In this document: in pieces, positions 24,701-35,837 of the stretch
How positions within the stretch are numbered: position 1 is the first letter of the stretch
Layout: every line of letters starts with the position of its first letter
NCBI GenBank assembly: GCA_000934455.1
Contig: KN886879.1
Span: 62,272 to 126,271 of the forward strand
DNA from: Apostichopus parvimensis
Lineage: Eukaryota; Echinodermata; Holothuroidea; Aspidochirotida; Stichopodidae
Reading direction: 5' to 3'
DNA length: 64,000 bases
Notes under the pieces: generated by a model
Databases searched by the model: none
Told to the model about the DNA's origin: nothing
What the model saw: only the letters and a program-made list of their open reading frames with translations
Made by a program: the position numbers and the translations under genes

Positions 24701-27700
24701 GGATGGAAGATCATATTGTCTACTCTAGAAGGTCCAGAAGAAAAAGTTAACAAAACAAAGTTTTTCTTTCTCAAAATAAAAATGAACAAATATTAAATAA
24801 AACCCCATTCCGGAGTAAGAGAATTTGACCCTTGTAAGTAATTGTCGGCACTAAATATGGTTCATCACTCTTTTCTTTGTACCTTCAACAAAGTGATCCC
24901 TCCCAACCCGTTACTAGAACTTCTCCACCCCCCTGCCCCCTCCCCCAGCAAAGGGAGAGGAATCAACATATGGCACAACATTGTTTGTAGGACACTGGTA
25001 TTAGTATCACCAACCACAGTTATGTTAAAATTATCATTATGCTGACCACAGAAAGTCACATGAAACCACAAAATATGGATCCAAAGAATCACAAGAACTT
25101 AGCAAATTAGTATAAAACAAAGATGATCTCTTTTTCAAACGTTTGGTATTACCTGAAATCACCGTGAACTACGGTGGTCTCATCTGTTTTAGGCACTTGA
25201 GTTGGTAACCATTCCATGAGTTTGTTCATGGCTGGCATGTCGTGTGTCTTACTAGCCTCGTACTGCTTAGACCAACGGCCAATCTGTCTAGCTACGTAGT
25301 TACCTGTCAGGGGAGACAAATATGTTTCCATGATTACATATTCAAGATTATGAAATCAGCAAAAATACTCATTAACATCATTAATGACTCTCTTAATATT
25401 TGAATATTTTAACTGAAAGAAAAAATCTTGCACATTTGTTTTACAAATGTATATTAACACAAAGATAAATTTGTATATGAGAAGTCTGAAACAAGAAAAC
25501 TAACTGGAAAATTAAGGCAAAGAAAGGCTACGTGCTTGCTTACTACAACAGTTTTCCACAACGAGTGTTGCCTTCTAGCTTTCCTTCCAACAGTATGCTG
25601 GTAAATTGACATGTTCCAACATAACAGAAAGTGCAGAAATGGGTTGTGCAATTTTAGTGTAAATGAAGGATAGCCCATGGCAACATGGATTGTCCAATTT
25701 TATTTTTATTTTATTGGTGAAACTTAACAATCTGTCAGACTAAACCGGAGCGAGAAATCAAGAAAAAGATTTTGCAGGCTGTAACCTATCTTAAGCCCTC
25801 CTTTCATTTGCCTTCAGGATCTGGATGAAAGATCATCTTATTTCTTCTTACCTTGCTTGCCATATCCCTCCAAGCCTGCTCTCTGTACATCGGCATCGTG
25901 TATTCTGCAGAGGACATCCAGAGTTGCGTCATAAATCGCTCCACGCTCTTCTTTCGTCATGCCGGGGAGTGTCGGGTCCTTGATGATTCTACCCGGCACG
26001 TAGTCCATCACGAAAAATGGAGTACCAATGACGCTGTGGTGAAAAGCATGATTTACATCGACTGTTTTACGAGATATCCTAGTATCACTAATTAGTTTGT
26101 CAATTACCTACTCGATATGTGAGGTTGTGAACCAACCAAAGAAGAAGAAGATTCTATTTAAACAGGTTCACATTTACACAGAACACATAACACAGGTTCA
26201 CATTTACACAGAATCTATTTACACAGGTATTTACATGAGCTTCAACTGAAGCCACCATGTATGATGCTACTAAACTTTACAGATAAAAGTTTGGTGCATT
26301 CCAGACTCGTTTGTCTTTACCTAACACACTCTTGCCCAATGCTAATAAATTTGAAAATGGAACACATTGGTACCCACAGGTTTTCATGACTTGGTAGTCT
26401 CACTCAACCATATGAAACCAATAGTATACCCTCATATCTATATCAACTAACCTGTTGTCCTTGCTCAGAGCTAACAAGTTTGGTACTGGAACACCATGGT
26501 CCCCTAAGGCCTTCATGACCTGGTTCTGGCTCTCCACCATGTGAAGCCATATATATATACCCTCATACCTATATCAACTAACCTGTTGTCCTCACTCAGA
26601 GCTAATAAGTTTGATAAGTTTGGTACTAGAACACCATGGTCCCCTAAGGCCTTCATGGTTCTCCCACTCCACCATGTGGAAAACATAAATGTACCCTCAT
26701 ATCTATAACAACTAACCTGTTCTCCTGGCTCAGGGCTAATCAGTTTGGTACTGGAACACCATGGTCCCCTAAAGCCTTCATGGTTCTCCCACTCCACCAT
26801 GTAAAACCATTTATCTAGCATCATATCTATATCAACTAACCTGTTGTCCTTGCTCAGAGCTAATAAGTTTGGTACTGGAACACCATGGTCACCTAAGGCC
26901 TTCATGGTTCTCCCACTCCACCATATGAAACCATTCCCTCATATCTATATCAACTAACCTGTTGTCCTCACTCAGAGCTAGTAAGTTGGGTACTGGAACA
27001 CCATGGTCCCCTAAGGCCTTCATGGTTCTCTCACTCCACCATATGAAACCATTCCCTCATATCTATATCAACTTACCTGTTGTCCTCACTCAGAGCTAAT
27101 AAGTTTGTTATTGGAACACCATGGTCCCCTAAGGCATTCATGATTCTCCCATTCCACCATGTAAAACCATTAATATACCCTCATATCTATATCAACTTAC
27201 CTGTTGTCCTCACTCAGAGCTAATAAGTTTGGTATTGGAACACCATGGTCCGTCCCCTAAGGCATTCATGATTCTCCCACTCCACCATGTAAAACCATTA
27301 ATATACCCTCATATCTACATCAACTAACCTGTTGTCCTTGCTCAGAGCTTATAAGTTTGGTATTGGAACACCATGGTCCCCTAAGGCATTCATGATTCTC
27401 CCACTCCACCATGTAAAACCATTAATATACCCTCATATCTATATCAACTTACCTGTTGTCCTCACTCAGAGCTAATAAGTTTGGTACTGGAACACCATGT
27501 CCCCTAAGGCCTTCATGACCTGGTACTCTCACTCCACCATGTGAAAAAATTAATGTACCCTCATATCTATATTAACTAACCTGTTATCCTCACTCAGAGC
27601 TAATAAGTTTGGTACTGGAACACCATGGTTTCCTAAGGCCTTCATGACCTGGTACTCTCGCTCAACCATGTGAGCAGAGGGCAGCAGTTTGCCTGGTGGT

Positions 27701-30700
27701 TTCTTTCGCAGCACCATCTCCTTTCCACCATAACCTACAAAATATGTAGGATTTGACTGTCCATGTTTAAACTGTCTGATGTTCATGATGCCATCTGATG
27801 AGGTGATACCGATCCCTTCCAAATAGTCCTTTAAGCTCTCTTCAGAAATCTCCATCCCTTTCCTAACAGCAGATGTTCCAGGTTTGAAACCTTCCAGTTT
27901 GATGCTCAGTTTAGATGACAGATCAATTAGGGCTTCCTTCATATCTGAGACCTAAACAAGGAAAGGTGCATTTTTTCCTCTTTTCTTTGCTTCCCATTCA
28001 ATGAAACACTTACCATCCTTTAGCAATTTGAATGAGATAACTGACAAACCAGACATTTTTGAGATAATGAATTAACAGAAAAGATCTCACCTTTATCATT
28101 TGATGACATAGAATGCTTAATATTGTATCTTAGGTCATATGTAAGAACTGTTCAAAATTTACTATTCAATAACAAGTATACTTTTTACTTATTTTAAAAA
28201 GTCACTATTCAGAAAATTCCTAAATTTGTCTCAGATATGATCTCTTGCTATACCTATGTCTTTACAATTCATATAGCACACCTATAGAATCTCCATGACA
28301 ACCTGAAACATAAAATTTGTAAATTTACCAGAATCGTCATGTCAAACTCCTCTGTTCTACCATTTTGTACCCTGTTTTATTACCTCGATACCAACTCTCT
28401 CTTTATACATAATTACTAATTCCACATGCATAAATATTATACCAATATTCATAAAACAAACCTTTATGACTTCAAGCCCTTCACACATGAACCAGCATTT
28501 TGATATCTATAAAGTACCTATATGGTCTCCATGGTAACATTCTCTTTTCATTATACACAATGGACTAGTATGGAATCCATAGCAACCTGGTCTACAACAT
28601 ACATAACAGTACCTGTATGGTGCCAATGCCTAGCTTCTCAGCACCTTTAATATTGACAGCAAGGTCATCCAGAAAGACAGATTCTTCTGGTTTGACTCCG
28701 AGTTGATCAAGGCACATATTGTAAATGGCAGCAGTAGGTTTCCTAATACCGACCACACATGATTCAACTACCTGTCAATTAATGATAATAATGAAAAAGT
28801 AAAAGTGTTGTTTATGGGTGACCACTGCGTTTGATTTTTGGTGATGTTTCGATCTTCAAAGAGCTTGTAGGCCACATTTTAAACAATGCCAGTTATTTCT
28901 GTTAATAATTTTATCCGTAAAATTATAATAATATGTGGGAAGGTATGTTGTTGTTTGTGCTAACAATGTGGTAAGTGGAATCAAGTATATGACAGAAGAT
29001 ATAAGGTCTGAAATCTGAGCTGTCAGAAAGTTGTATGAAATCATACACGTAAAGCTTCAGAATTCTGGTGAAGAATAGGTCACTTCCTAAATCATTGAAC
29101 TGACTTAATCATGAAGACAAATTTCTGAATAAGATTTTGCTATGGACGAAATGTTAAGCCGTCTGGCTTTTATAAGTAAGTTTCAAAATAAAAGACTTGG
29201 ATTGGTATCAGAAAGCCAGAAACTAACAACCTTTTAATGTTATGCAAATAATCTGAATTTTTAATGGCAAAAGCACAAAAGAACTGATATTGAACAATCA
29301 AGTATCCCAATGAAAATTTAATACAATTGTGAAATGGATAGTGGGTTAGTCACACCTAAGGCAACTGGTTGTGATTTGTTACCGTGGTTACATAATCATA
29401 TTCCACTCAAATAAATTCAGACAAGCTGCAAATGAAAATTTCTTTATGAACATGAAATATTCCTTCTCATTCATACAGGTGCAATTAACTGGTAATTATC
29501 CTCACCACTAAATGGCCAATAAATCTTCAGTCCAGATTTTCCAACATAGGCTATGCTAGCTACATTTGCATATTTTGTATGCATATAAACATATATATTA
29601 TACTACAGGCCCTACAGGACATTGTTTGTTTTTAAAAAGATATGCAGTATGGGCTGTTAGAGCATTATTAAGTGCAACAAACACAATATGGTTGGTCTTA
29701 ATTAAGCTTAGTGTGAGTTTATGTTGTTAATGCAATCGGCTAATTAATATGGTGTTTTACAAATGGTTAACACCAGGAGTGTTAGCTCAGTGGTTAACGC
29801 CGGTGTCTTTCAATCATAAGGTCCCCGGTTCGAGTCACTCCAAGAGTAATTGATGTCATCCAGTTACAGAGTTGTTGACAATTGACAATTCATAATCATG
29901 GATGTTAAATATGAATGTAAGAGACTGATTTTGGTCAGCTTGTGGCTTTGATAAGCCAATGAGGCTTCTTCGCGAGTTTCTGCTTGCAGGAGGATCTAAA
30001 ATACATACATACGTTTATCTCTGTGAAAAAATTGAACAAAATACTTAACAGACACTTAGCTACCATATGATCAATCTTTAGCCCTATATACTCACAACAT
30101 CGAATAGTTGTCTGTCCACTGGCAGCATGGCTTCCGTCTGGCCAGCTTTCTTCCAGTTATTTGTGAGGAGAGCTGTTTTGATTCCTTCTGCTCGGATACA
30201 GTGAATGGCATCAATCATCTCTGGTAAACAGATATTCGTCTTTTCTTCAAAATAGGCAAGTAAACCCACCATTGACACTGGATATCCCAGCTAAAGGTAC
30301 AAAATGAAGAAAACATTTAGAATGTTACCTCTCAAAGCTTCCTTTCCTAGAGGTCATTAATGTATCCATATAGTTAGACATTCCCTTTAATATTCAGTAT
30401 AGTTTATATGTATGGTTAGAACCTTATAAATATTTAACAGGTGAGCATTGAGACCATTAAAGGGTGTGAAGACTCGCGCAAAAAGAAACGTCTAATGCCG
30501 GTAATCTGACCTAGTTTCGAATGAGGTGTAACAGAAGTGTTAGACACCACCATCGATCTCAGAAATTACACACACAGCTTGCTACCGTCGGTAATTAGAC
30601 ACTAGTGTACAGTCAGTACATATAACGATACAGCGATGGAAAACTCAGATCCAACTAAATATAACAAGGTATCACGTTTCATTACTGCACTGTCTGCATT

Positions 30701-32372
30701 TTGTAGCGACGCGAACAAAACGTCACTTGCAAGCAACAGATAGTTAACTTTTTCAGATGGCCGCACACGGTTCGGGGCGAGTCTTCAATGCCTTTAAGTC
30801 CATTGTAAGGTATTACAACATATGACCTCCCTGTATGGTAGCCATAGCAACTGAATAATTATTAGGAGCAAAACCCGATTTCTGGCTGATTAACACAATC
30901 CTTACTTTACTGTGTAACTATTGCTAGAAACAAATACGTACTCTAAAATTATAGTATGAAGATGTAAACTCACTGCCAATGAAACAAATCTTCACACAAG
31001 AAAGCAAAGGTCTTATGGAATTAGCAGAAAATTATCTAGCATATTATTGCAAAAAGTTATTCAAAATACCTGACTTTGCTTCACAACTACAAAGAAGTAA
31101 CAAACTTTGTCTGTTGTACAACTCATTCATTTACACCATTCTGTGATAAACAAACTTCCTGAACCTGAAAACTGCTATACAAATTGCAAGCAATTAATTA
31201 ATTCCCCAAATGATGGAATGACAGTAAAATGAACAAACGGAAGCATTAAAACAGAATATAGAAATAGACTCCCTAGATATCTTCTTATTTATGTAAGGAT
31301 AGCTCAATGATGTTGACCTTCTCTGAACATTCTTTAGAAAACTCTTCTTCAAATTCCTCTGCAGTAAGTTCGCCTCTTTCAAGTTTCAAGAACGCACTGT
31401 CAGGGCCCTTAGCTATCGATACATCACGAATGGTTCTACTCGGTACGCCCAACTTCTTTTCAAATTCTGCGATGGAATGGAGAGAAGTTTATAGGTACTC
31501 ATGTAACAAAGACATTACTGGTTTCATTTCATAACCAAATTTTCTTTTCAAAGTTACTTACACAACTAAGTTTCTCTACAAGATCTATCAAGTATTGACC
31601 TATTACACTGCATGATGATATCAAACACATGCCCATTACTAGCTGATATATCATATAAGGGCAGCTTTGTGTTGGTACAATATACATATAACAACATATT
31701 CCTGACAGGCAGAGATAGACAAAATAATTTACCAAACTAATACATTGGCATGTTGACTTCTGTACCCGACATGTGCTATGTGAGCCAGATACTTATAGCT
31801 TGTGTCCTTAGTCCTAATACATATAATAACCTATAATAGCAAGTACTCAATGCTAATTAGAACCTTGTACTCATACAAGGGGAGGGGGGGGGGCAGATTC
31901 TGCTTGTCATCGAACTCATGCTCTTGTACCCACACAAGTTTGAAACATACATTCCATAATGTTTGCAACATTGTAAACCACACATTTCTAGTTTTGCCTA
32001 AATTGTATTATCATTACAATTTCACTTTTCTGAATGTTTGCTTCAGATATCTGGGTGGTTACCATACAAAAGTGCTTCCCTGTGTAATGTAAATAATGTT
32101 AACTTTACTACTGGACAAAAAGCAGAGCAATTACCATCGAATACTGGAAATGGCTTCGGGATAATGACTCCTCCCATGTCAAAGATGACAGCTTTGGTCC
32201 TGTACTGGCTCATACTGATGTGAAAATTTCTTCTCTGCATGGGATGTACTCCAGACATTGACACATGCCCAGCCAATACCGGAAGTGTGCATTTTGTATT
32301 TCTTTCTGCATAGCTGAGCCAAGCATGCGCTTTTCCAGATGTTCTGACTCCCGCCTGGCATAGACGACTCAT
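15703..32372 (-). CDS. ACAD10: ACAD10-type acyl-CoA dehydrogenase (HAD + APH-like kinase + ACAD)
   Basis: Seventeen coding exons, 5' to 3' on the minus strand: 32372-32135, 31466-31318, 30290-30096, 28771-28613, 27951-27581, 26033-25852, 25303-25153, 24724-24582, 24042-23869, 23261-23052, 22575-22409, 20882-20742, 20027-19890, 18420-18082, 17374-17291, 16969-16826, 15930-15703. The total is 1070 residues (human 1059), and every phase agrees. An Arg-rich N terminus fits mitochondrial import. HAD domain: motif I is FDMGGV (second Asp replaced by Gly, as in human), with LLTNN, KP and FLDDL. Kinase domain: [15 protein letters not shown], catalytic VVHGDFRVDN, metal-binding VLDWE. ACAD domain: [57 protein letters not shown]10/11 enzymes are known to process 4-hydroxy acyl-CoAs, with the kinase phosphorylating the hydroxyl. 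The C terminus (LTAKK) has no SKL-type peroxisomal signal. The donor at 31317-31316 (gtcaac) is weak. The ACAD11 paralogue lacks the HAD part, so ACAD10 is preferred. Confidence 0.97.
15940..16140. repeat. Extremely AT-rich low-complexity tract in ACAD10 last intron
   Basis: About 200 bases made almost only of A and T (AAAATATTTATAATAATTTA-like), directly upstream of the final exon's acceptor on the minus strand. No gene content. Confidence 0.7.
19180..19450. repeat. Self-complementary low-complexity repeat (TATATGGGCCATATAAA / CCAGATCTGG) in ACAD10 intron
   Basis: Short palindromes TATGGGCCATATAAAA, TATCTGGCCCAGATCTGG and CAGATCTGGTCCAAATCTGG recur in many variants. An open frame of 170 codons runs through it on the plus strand. 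Its residues just mirror the repeat (YMGHIK, SRSGPN), with no domain similarity, so I treat it as non-coding. Confidence 0.65.
21595..21665. repeat. Purine-rich (GAAAA)n low-complexity tract
   Basis: AAGAAAAGAACTAAGAAAAA-type sequence, intronic, with no further structure. Confidence 0.5.
22085..22400 (+). mobile_element. tRNA-Thr-like SINE with LINE-type 3' tail
   Basis: The head GATTGGCTAAGGCGTCGGAC then CTCGTGATCC and GGTTCGATTCC contains A- and B-box sequences and a tRNA-like anticodon arm (CGT, Thr-like). The body (CACCCAGGGGATAAATGGGT) is followed by GTAAAGCGCTTAGAGACC, TATAAAGCGATATATGAAA and a (TTA)n end. It sits antisense in the ACAD10 intron, and its tail stops only ~10 bases from the exon 22409-22575 donor. 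Confidence 0.85.
26325..27700 (-). repeat. Exon-derived tandem array (~10 copies, ~110-130 bp) of an ACAD10 exon 3' end plus its 5' splice site
   Basis: The true exon (27581-27951) ends with codons for [20 protein letters not shown] and a CAG/GTTAGT donor. Downstream on the minus strand the same segment recurs about every 110-130 bp: copies centre near 27490, 27365, 27240, 27110, 26990, 26870, 26750, 26625 and 26490, with a more diverged one near 26360. Each has the [13 protein letters not shown]-like coding piece, the donor and ~40 bp of intron (GATATAGATATGAGGG). Three copies (near 27070-27080, 27190-27200 and 27445-27455) carry an improved consensus donor, CAGGTAAGT. Confidence 0.95.
29776..30003 (+). 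mobile_element. tRNA-derived SINE, copy 2
   Basis: Begins GGAGTGTTAGCTCAGTGGTT (A box), with B box GGTTCGAGTCACTCC. The body includes GTTGACAATTGACAATTC and TAAGAGACTGATTTTGGTCA and ends TTGCAGGAGGATCTAAAATA. Very close to the copy at 46035. It lies antisense in an ACAD10 intron. Confidence 0.9.
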
Positions 32373-33797
32373 TTTGACTTGGAGGAAAGAAGCAGAAAAT
32401 TTAAGTAAACATTAAGCAAATAAGAATTTTGTATCTAGCTGGAATTTTACTGAGGACCTCATGCTGAGCTACTGTACAAATTTGTCTTCACATAGCTCAG
32501 CGTGAATGCCATGAACATGAATAGGGATTTATCAGATGAAATGTTTTGGACGATCCAACATTACCAGATATTCCCTGAAAATGAACCAGTAAAAACAAAA
32601 ACTAAAACTGGCACAGAATGTTCTTACAAGGTTCATCTCTACTTGAGCAAATATGCTCAAGATATAGTGAAAGAGGGAAACTTAATGATTAACATTAATT
32701 TTTTAATCTCCTTAGTAACAAGTTACTGTATGTTGGAAAACGATTCTCATATGTTCACAAACTTTACATTTTTGGAAATGATCACAGAAGAAAAGATTTG
32801 CCAGAAATTATAGTCAAGTCCAGAAATAGTCAAGGGGACTAAATTGGATATGTACTGTGAGATAGTTGAGGAGAGAGTGAATGTTAATGTAAAGAATAAC
32901 ATACATGTTGAATCTTTCTTGACAGTTAAGAAAAGATGAATACCTGCAGAAAGGGGCATAATTAAGAGGCAATAGGAACAATGATTAGAACATATATGGT
33001 TTAACTGCATAAACTGATAAAAACTAATGGAAGAGTTTTCACTTTAGGCAGCATGTTCCTCTATTCAAAATAGCTTCATTAGTCAACTTCTGTCAGGAGT
33101 TCAGTCTACATAAATTTTTTATGATAAACTATTCAAGATATAAAGCAGAAAACTTTTTGAATATCCAGCCAACCTCATCAACGTTTGAGAATGGCAGTAA
33201 GTCACTGTAATATGTTTTGGTGATGCCATGCTGTTTATTTCTTCAATAAATCCATCCAGCTACGGCTGGCCTAGGGTTGTTTGAACAGTCAGGTGTACTT
33301 TACACCATTGGCACTTATACTATAGTACTAAGAAGATAGGCTAGTGCATGTTTTAGATCTATGCTTAGTTATCCATGGCCAGTTTGCACTGTGATTTGTG
33401 AAGTGTGAGGTGAAGTAGTTGTCCAACACGGCAAAAGCTACGGAGAATTGCAAAATACATGACATGCATCTGTCAATTTACACAGAAATGTTCTTTCTTA
33501 CTTGATTATTGAGTTGCTTCTGTTATTTGAAACATCCGTATTACCGAAAGGGATCGGCTTGCAAGGAGAACCAACCTGTTTTTCTCTTCCCAGGTACCTC
33601 GCACAGAAGTTGTGGTACCTCAGTGTGTGACTGTGTGTCTCTTGTTTACAAATAGGACGTAGCAGTTTAGTTGGCCAGCCTTATAGCCTTTCAAGTATCT
33701 AGATTGAAAGTAGCTGAAACAATGACAATTTGTGATAGTATAAAAAGCAGTAATAAGGCGGCCCAGTAAAAACAGAGAAACAGGCAGTGGTAAAATA
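32373..33797. other. Upstream region of ACAD10
   Basis: Likely contains ACAD10 5' UTR and promoter. No coding exon was recognised, nor any clear core promoter element. Open frames here show no family resemblance. Confidence 0.5.
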
Positions 33798-34888
33798 CGA
33801 AAGCCCATTTAGTGCCAAACAAACATTACGATTTAATAACTCGTTATTACGAATTAATAACTCGTAATTACGAATTAATAATTTGTAATTATGAATTAAT
33901 AATTCGTAAATACGAAATGCTAATTCGTTATTGCGAATGATAATCCGTTATTACGAAATAAATAATTCGTACTTGTATCGATAATGCGATAATATATCGA
34001 CTTAATTTACACTCTAACTAGCTCGATAATTCCACTGACTTCGTTGCCATACTCGATTTTGGAACGATGTTCACCACGTACACTCAGCGGCATTTTCGCT
34101 CCTCCACCAAATTGTCACAGCGCCGCTGCTCCACCAAATTGTCACAGCCGTATTATATGTGACCAAGAAATAAGGACGCGAACAATGATTGTCAACAGAG
34201 TATATTAGAGCTGATCATCTGGCTCATAACTACTAATGAGTACAGTGAGTGTGTCAGGGGAAAGTAAGCTTGAGAGAACGGCTCCTACAGGCATAGGCGT
34301 AGGAGCCCAATTTGATTGGAGGGGGGGGGGGGGGGGCGGGCTGTAACGATCGACTTGCCCGAAAACTATAACCAAACATTTTTCGCGCGCTCCGCGAGCG
34401 TTCAACATGGTAATGTCATCTCATATAGGCTTTTACATGAGTAATGGCGAATTAGTGCATGGGGTTGGGGGCTGCAGCCCCAAGCCCCCAGCCTCCTACG
34501 CATATGCCTACATGTTGAATCACCCTGAATACAAGTTGGTGAAAGAAGCGGCTAGCTAAGTCTCGAAGGGACAAACAGCAAGTAGGATATAGGCCCTACG
34601 TACATGTAATTGCTCAATGTGTAAAGCACATAAAGTACTCGGCGGATATCAATCTGGCCAGGGTGCCAAGAAGTTTTCACTCATTCTTTGGGGATTAAAG
34701 TGGACGCTTATGGCAGACAAAATTTTCAGGATTCAGGCAAATCCGGATTCTTGCTCGATAAACACAGTGCGTCGACCGACGGATTATATAGCGAGCTAAT
34801 CACAATTTTGCTTACACCAAAATAATGATTATTAATTCGTAATTACGAATTAAAAGTATTTTTTGTTTGGCACTTTAATGGGCTTTCG
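33798..34888. mobile_element. MITE with ~26 bp terminal inverted repeats and TA target duplication (1091 bp)
   Basis: The left end CGAAAGCCCATTTAGTGCCA pairs with the right end TGGCACTTTAATGGGCTTTC G (inverted), followed inside by AAACAAA on both sides. TA flanks both ends (33796-33797 and 34889-34890). The sub-termini hold repeated TTCGTAATTACGAATTAATA palindromes. No transposase frame is visible, so this is a non-autonomous element. TA duplication suggests Tc1/mariner-like mobilisation (inference). A second element is inserted at 34290-34508. Confidence 0.88.
34290..34508. mobile_element. Small nested MITE-like element (219 bp) inside the larger MITE
   Basis: Imperfect terminal inverted repeats GGCATAGGCGTAGGAG (left) and CTCCTACGCATATGCC (right) are flanked by TACA on each side (34286-34289 and 34509-34512). 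The interior has a long G run (34321-34336), CGCGCGCTCCGCGAGCG and GGCTGCAGCC. No coding capacity. The nesting shows it inserted after the outer element. Confidence 0.75.
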
Positions 34889-34890
34889 TA

Positions 34891-35837
34891 GAAAAAAAAA
34901 TGGGAAAAGAAAGTGGATATTAGAGACGGGTGGTGGGGGGGGGGGAGTAAGAACTTCGAGGAATTGCAGGAAAGGAGACGCCAGAAAGGGAAGACCATAT
35001 TAAGGGTCCTGGAGGGAAGCGCAGAAAGCAGAAGAAGGTGCGGAAGGGAAGGATTGGGACTATAGGAAGAGCTCCAAACCGCTGAAATAGGTTTTTATAA
35101 CAAATTTAAAAATAAATAAGGAGAAGAAATAAAAAAGCCTTAGCATTACGCTAACATCTAAGTCCTCACCCATAATTGTCTTAACGCTGCGCTATCGGGG
35201 AGTTAACACATAATTGTGAGGCATTTGGAGATCTGCAGTAGTTGTGCCCAGCTATAAAAGCCAGGAAATGTCGCAATCATGTTGCCAAAACCGTGAATTC
35301 CTTTATAAGTTAACTTAATGAAATTAATTTCGTAACTGATTAAGAGAAGCAGAGCTTACATTCCTTTTTTAGTACACTGATATATGAGTTATCTGAACAT
35401 ACATACAGGGCAACGCAAAAATGAATAAGGTGAAATCTGCTTCCTGCATATTACTACGATCAGGGAACGCCCTGAGTGGGTCGATTATCATTAAGGCAAA
35501 GTTTTAGTGTTATACACCCTGGGAAGCTTCTAGAGTTTTGTTCTTTTTTCAATGCTTTAAAATGATAAAAGTTATTCATATATTGAAAATTGCGGAAAAC
35601 TGATTTTGAAGCTTCAAATAAAACTCCAATTTGTCCTTTCAGTAAGCTTAGACTTAATTTTAGAAATTTTAAATATAAATGTAGTTGGAACAAATAGGTT
35701 ATGACGTATTTTTTGACTCTCGAATGCTGTGATCATTGAGCACTATCAGGTGTAAAATATGAATTTAACTGCCTCATGTGTGCACATGCGAATCGATCAC
35801 TGACAAACATCGTTGCGAAGGAGTATAGCCATAGAAA
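34891..35837. other. CCT6 upstream region
   Basis: A purine-rich low-complexity stretch runs from about 34895 to 35060 (GGGGGGGGG and AGAAGAAGG runs), followed by ordinary AT-rich sequence up to the CCT6 start codon. No TATA box or other element could be assigned confidently. Confidence 0.4.

Noticed and set aside
26513-26905. 130-codon frame with repeated [13 protein letters not shown] peptides
   Set aside because: It is read-through of the intronic exon-derived array, not an independent gene. It crosses donor sites and intronic units.
29776-29850. Possible functional tRNA gene
   Set aside because: It is the head of a repeated SINE family with three copies here. The anticodon arm is irregular and the acceptor ends do not pair.
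33840-33965. TTCGTAATTACGAATTAATA repeats as a possible origin or operator array
   Set aside because: They are sub-terminal palindromes of the TA-flanked MITE and recur at its other end.
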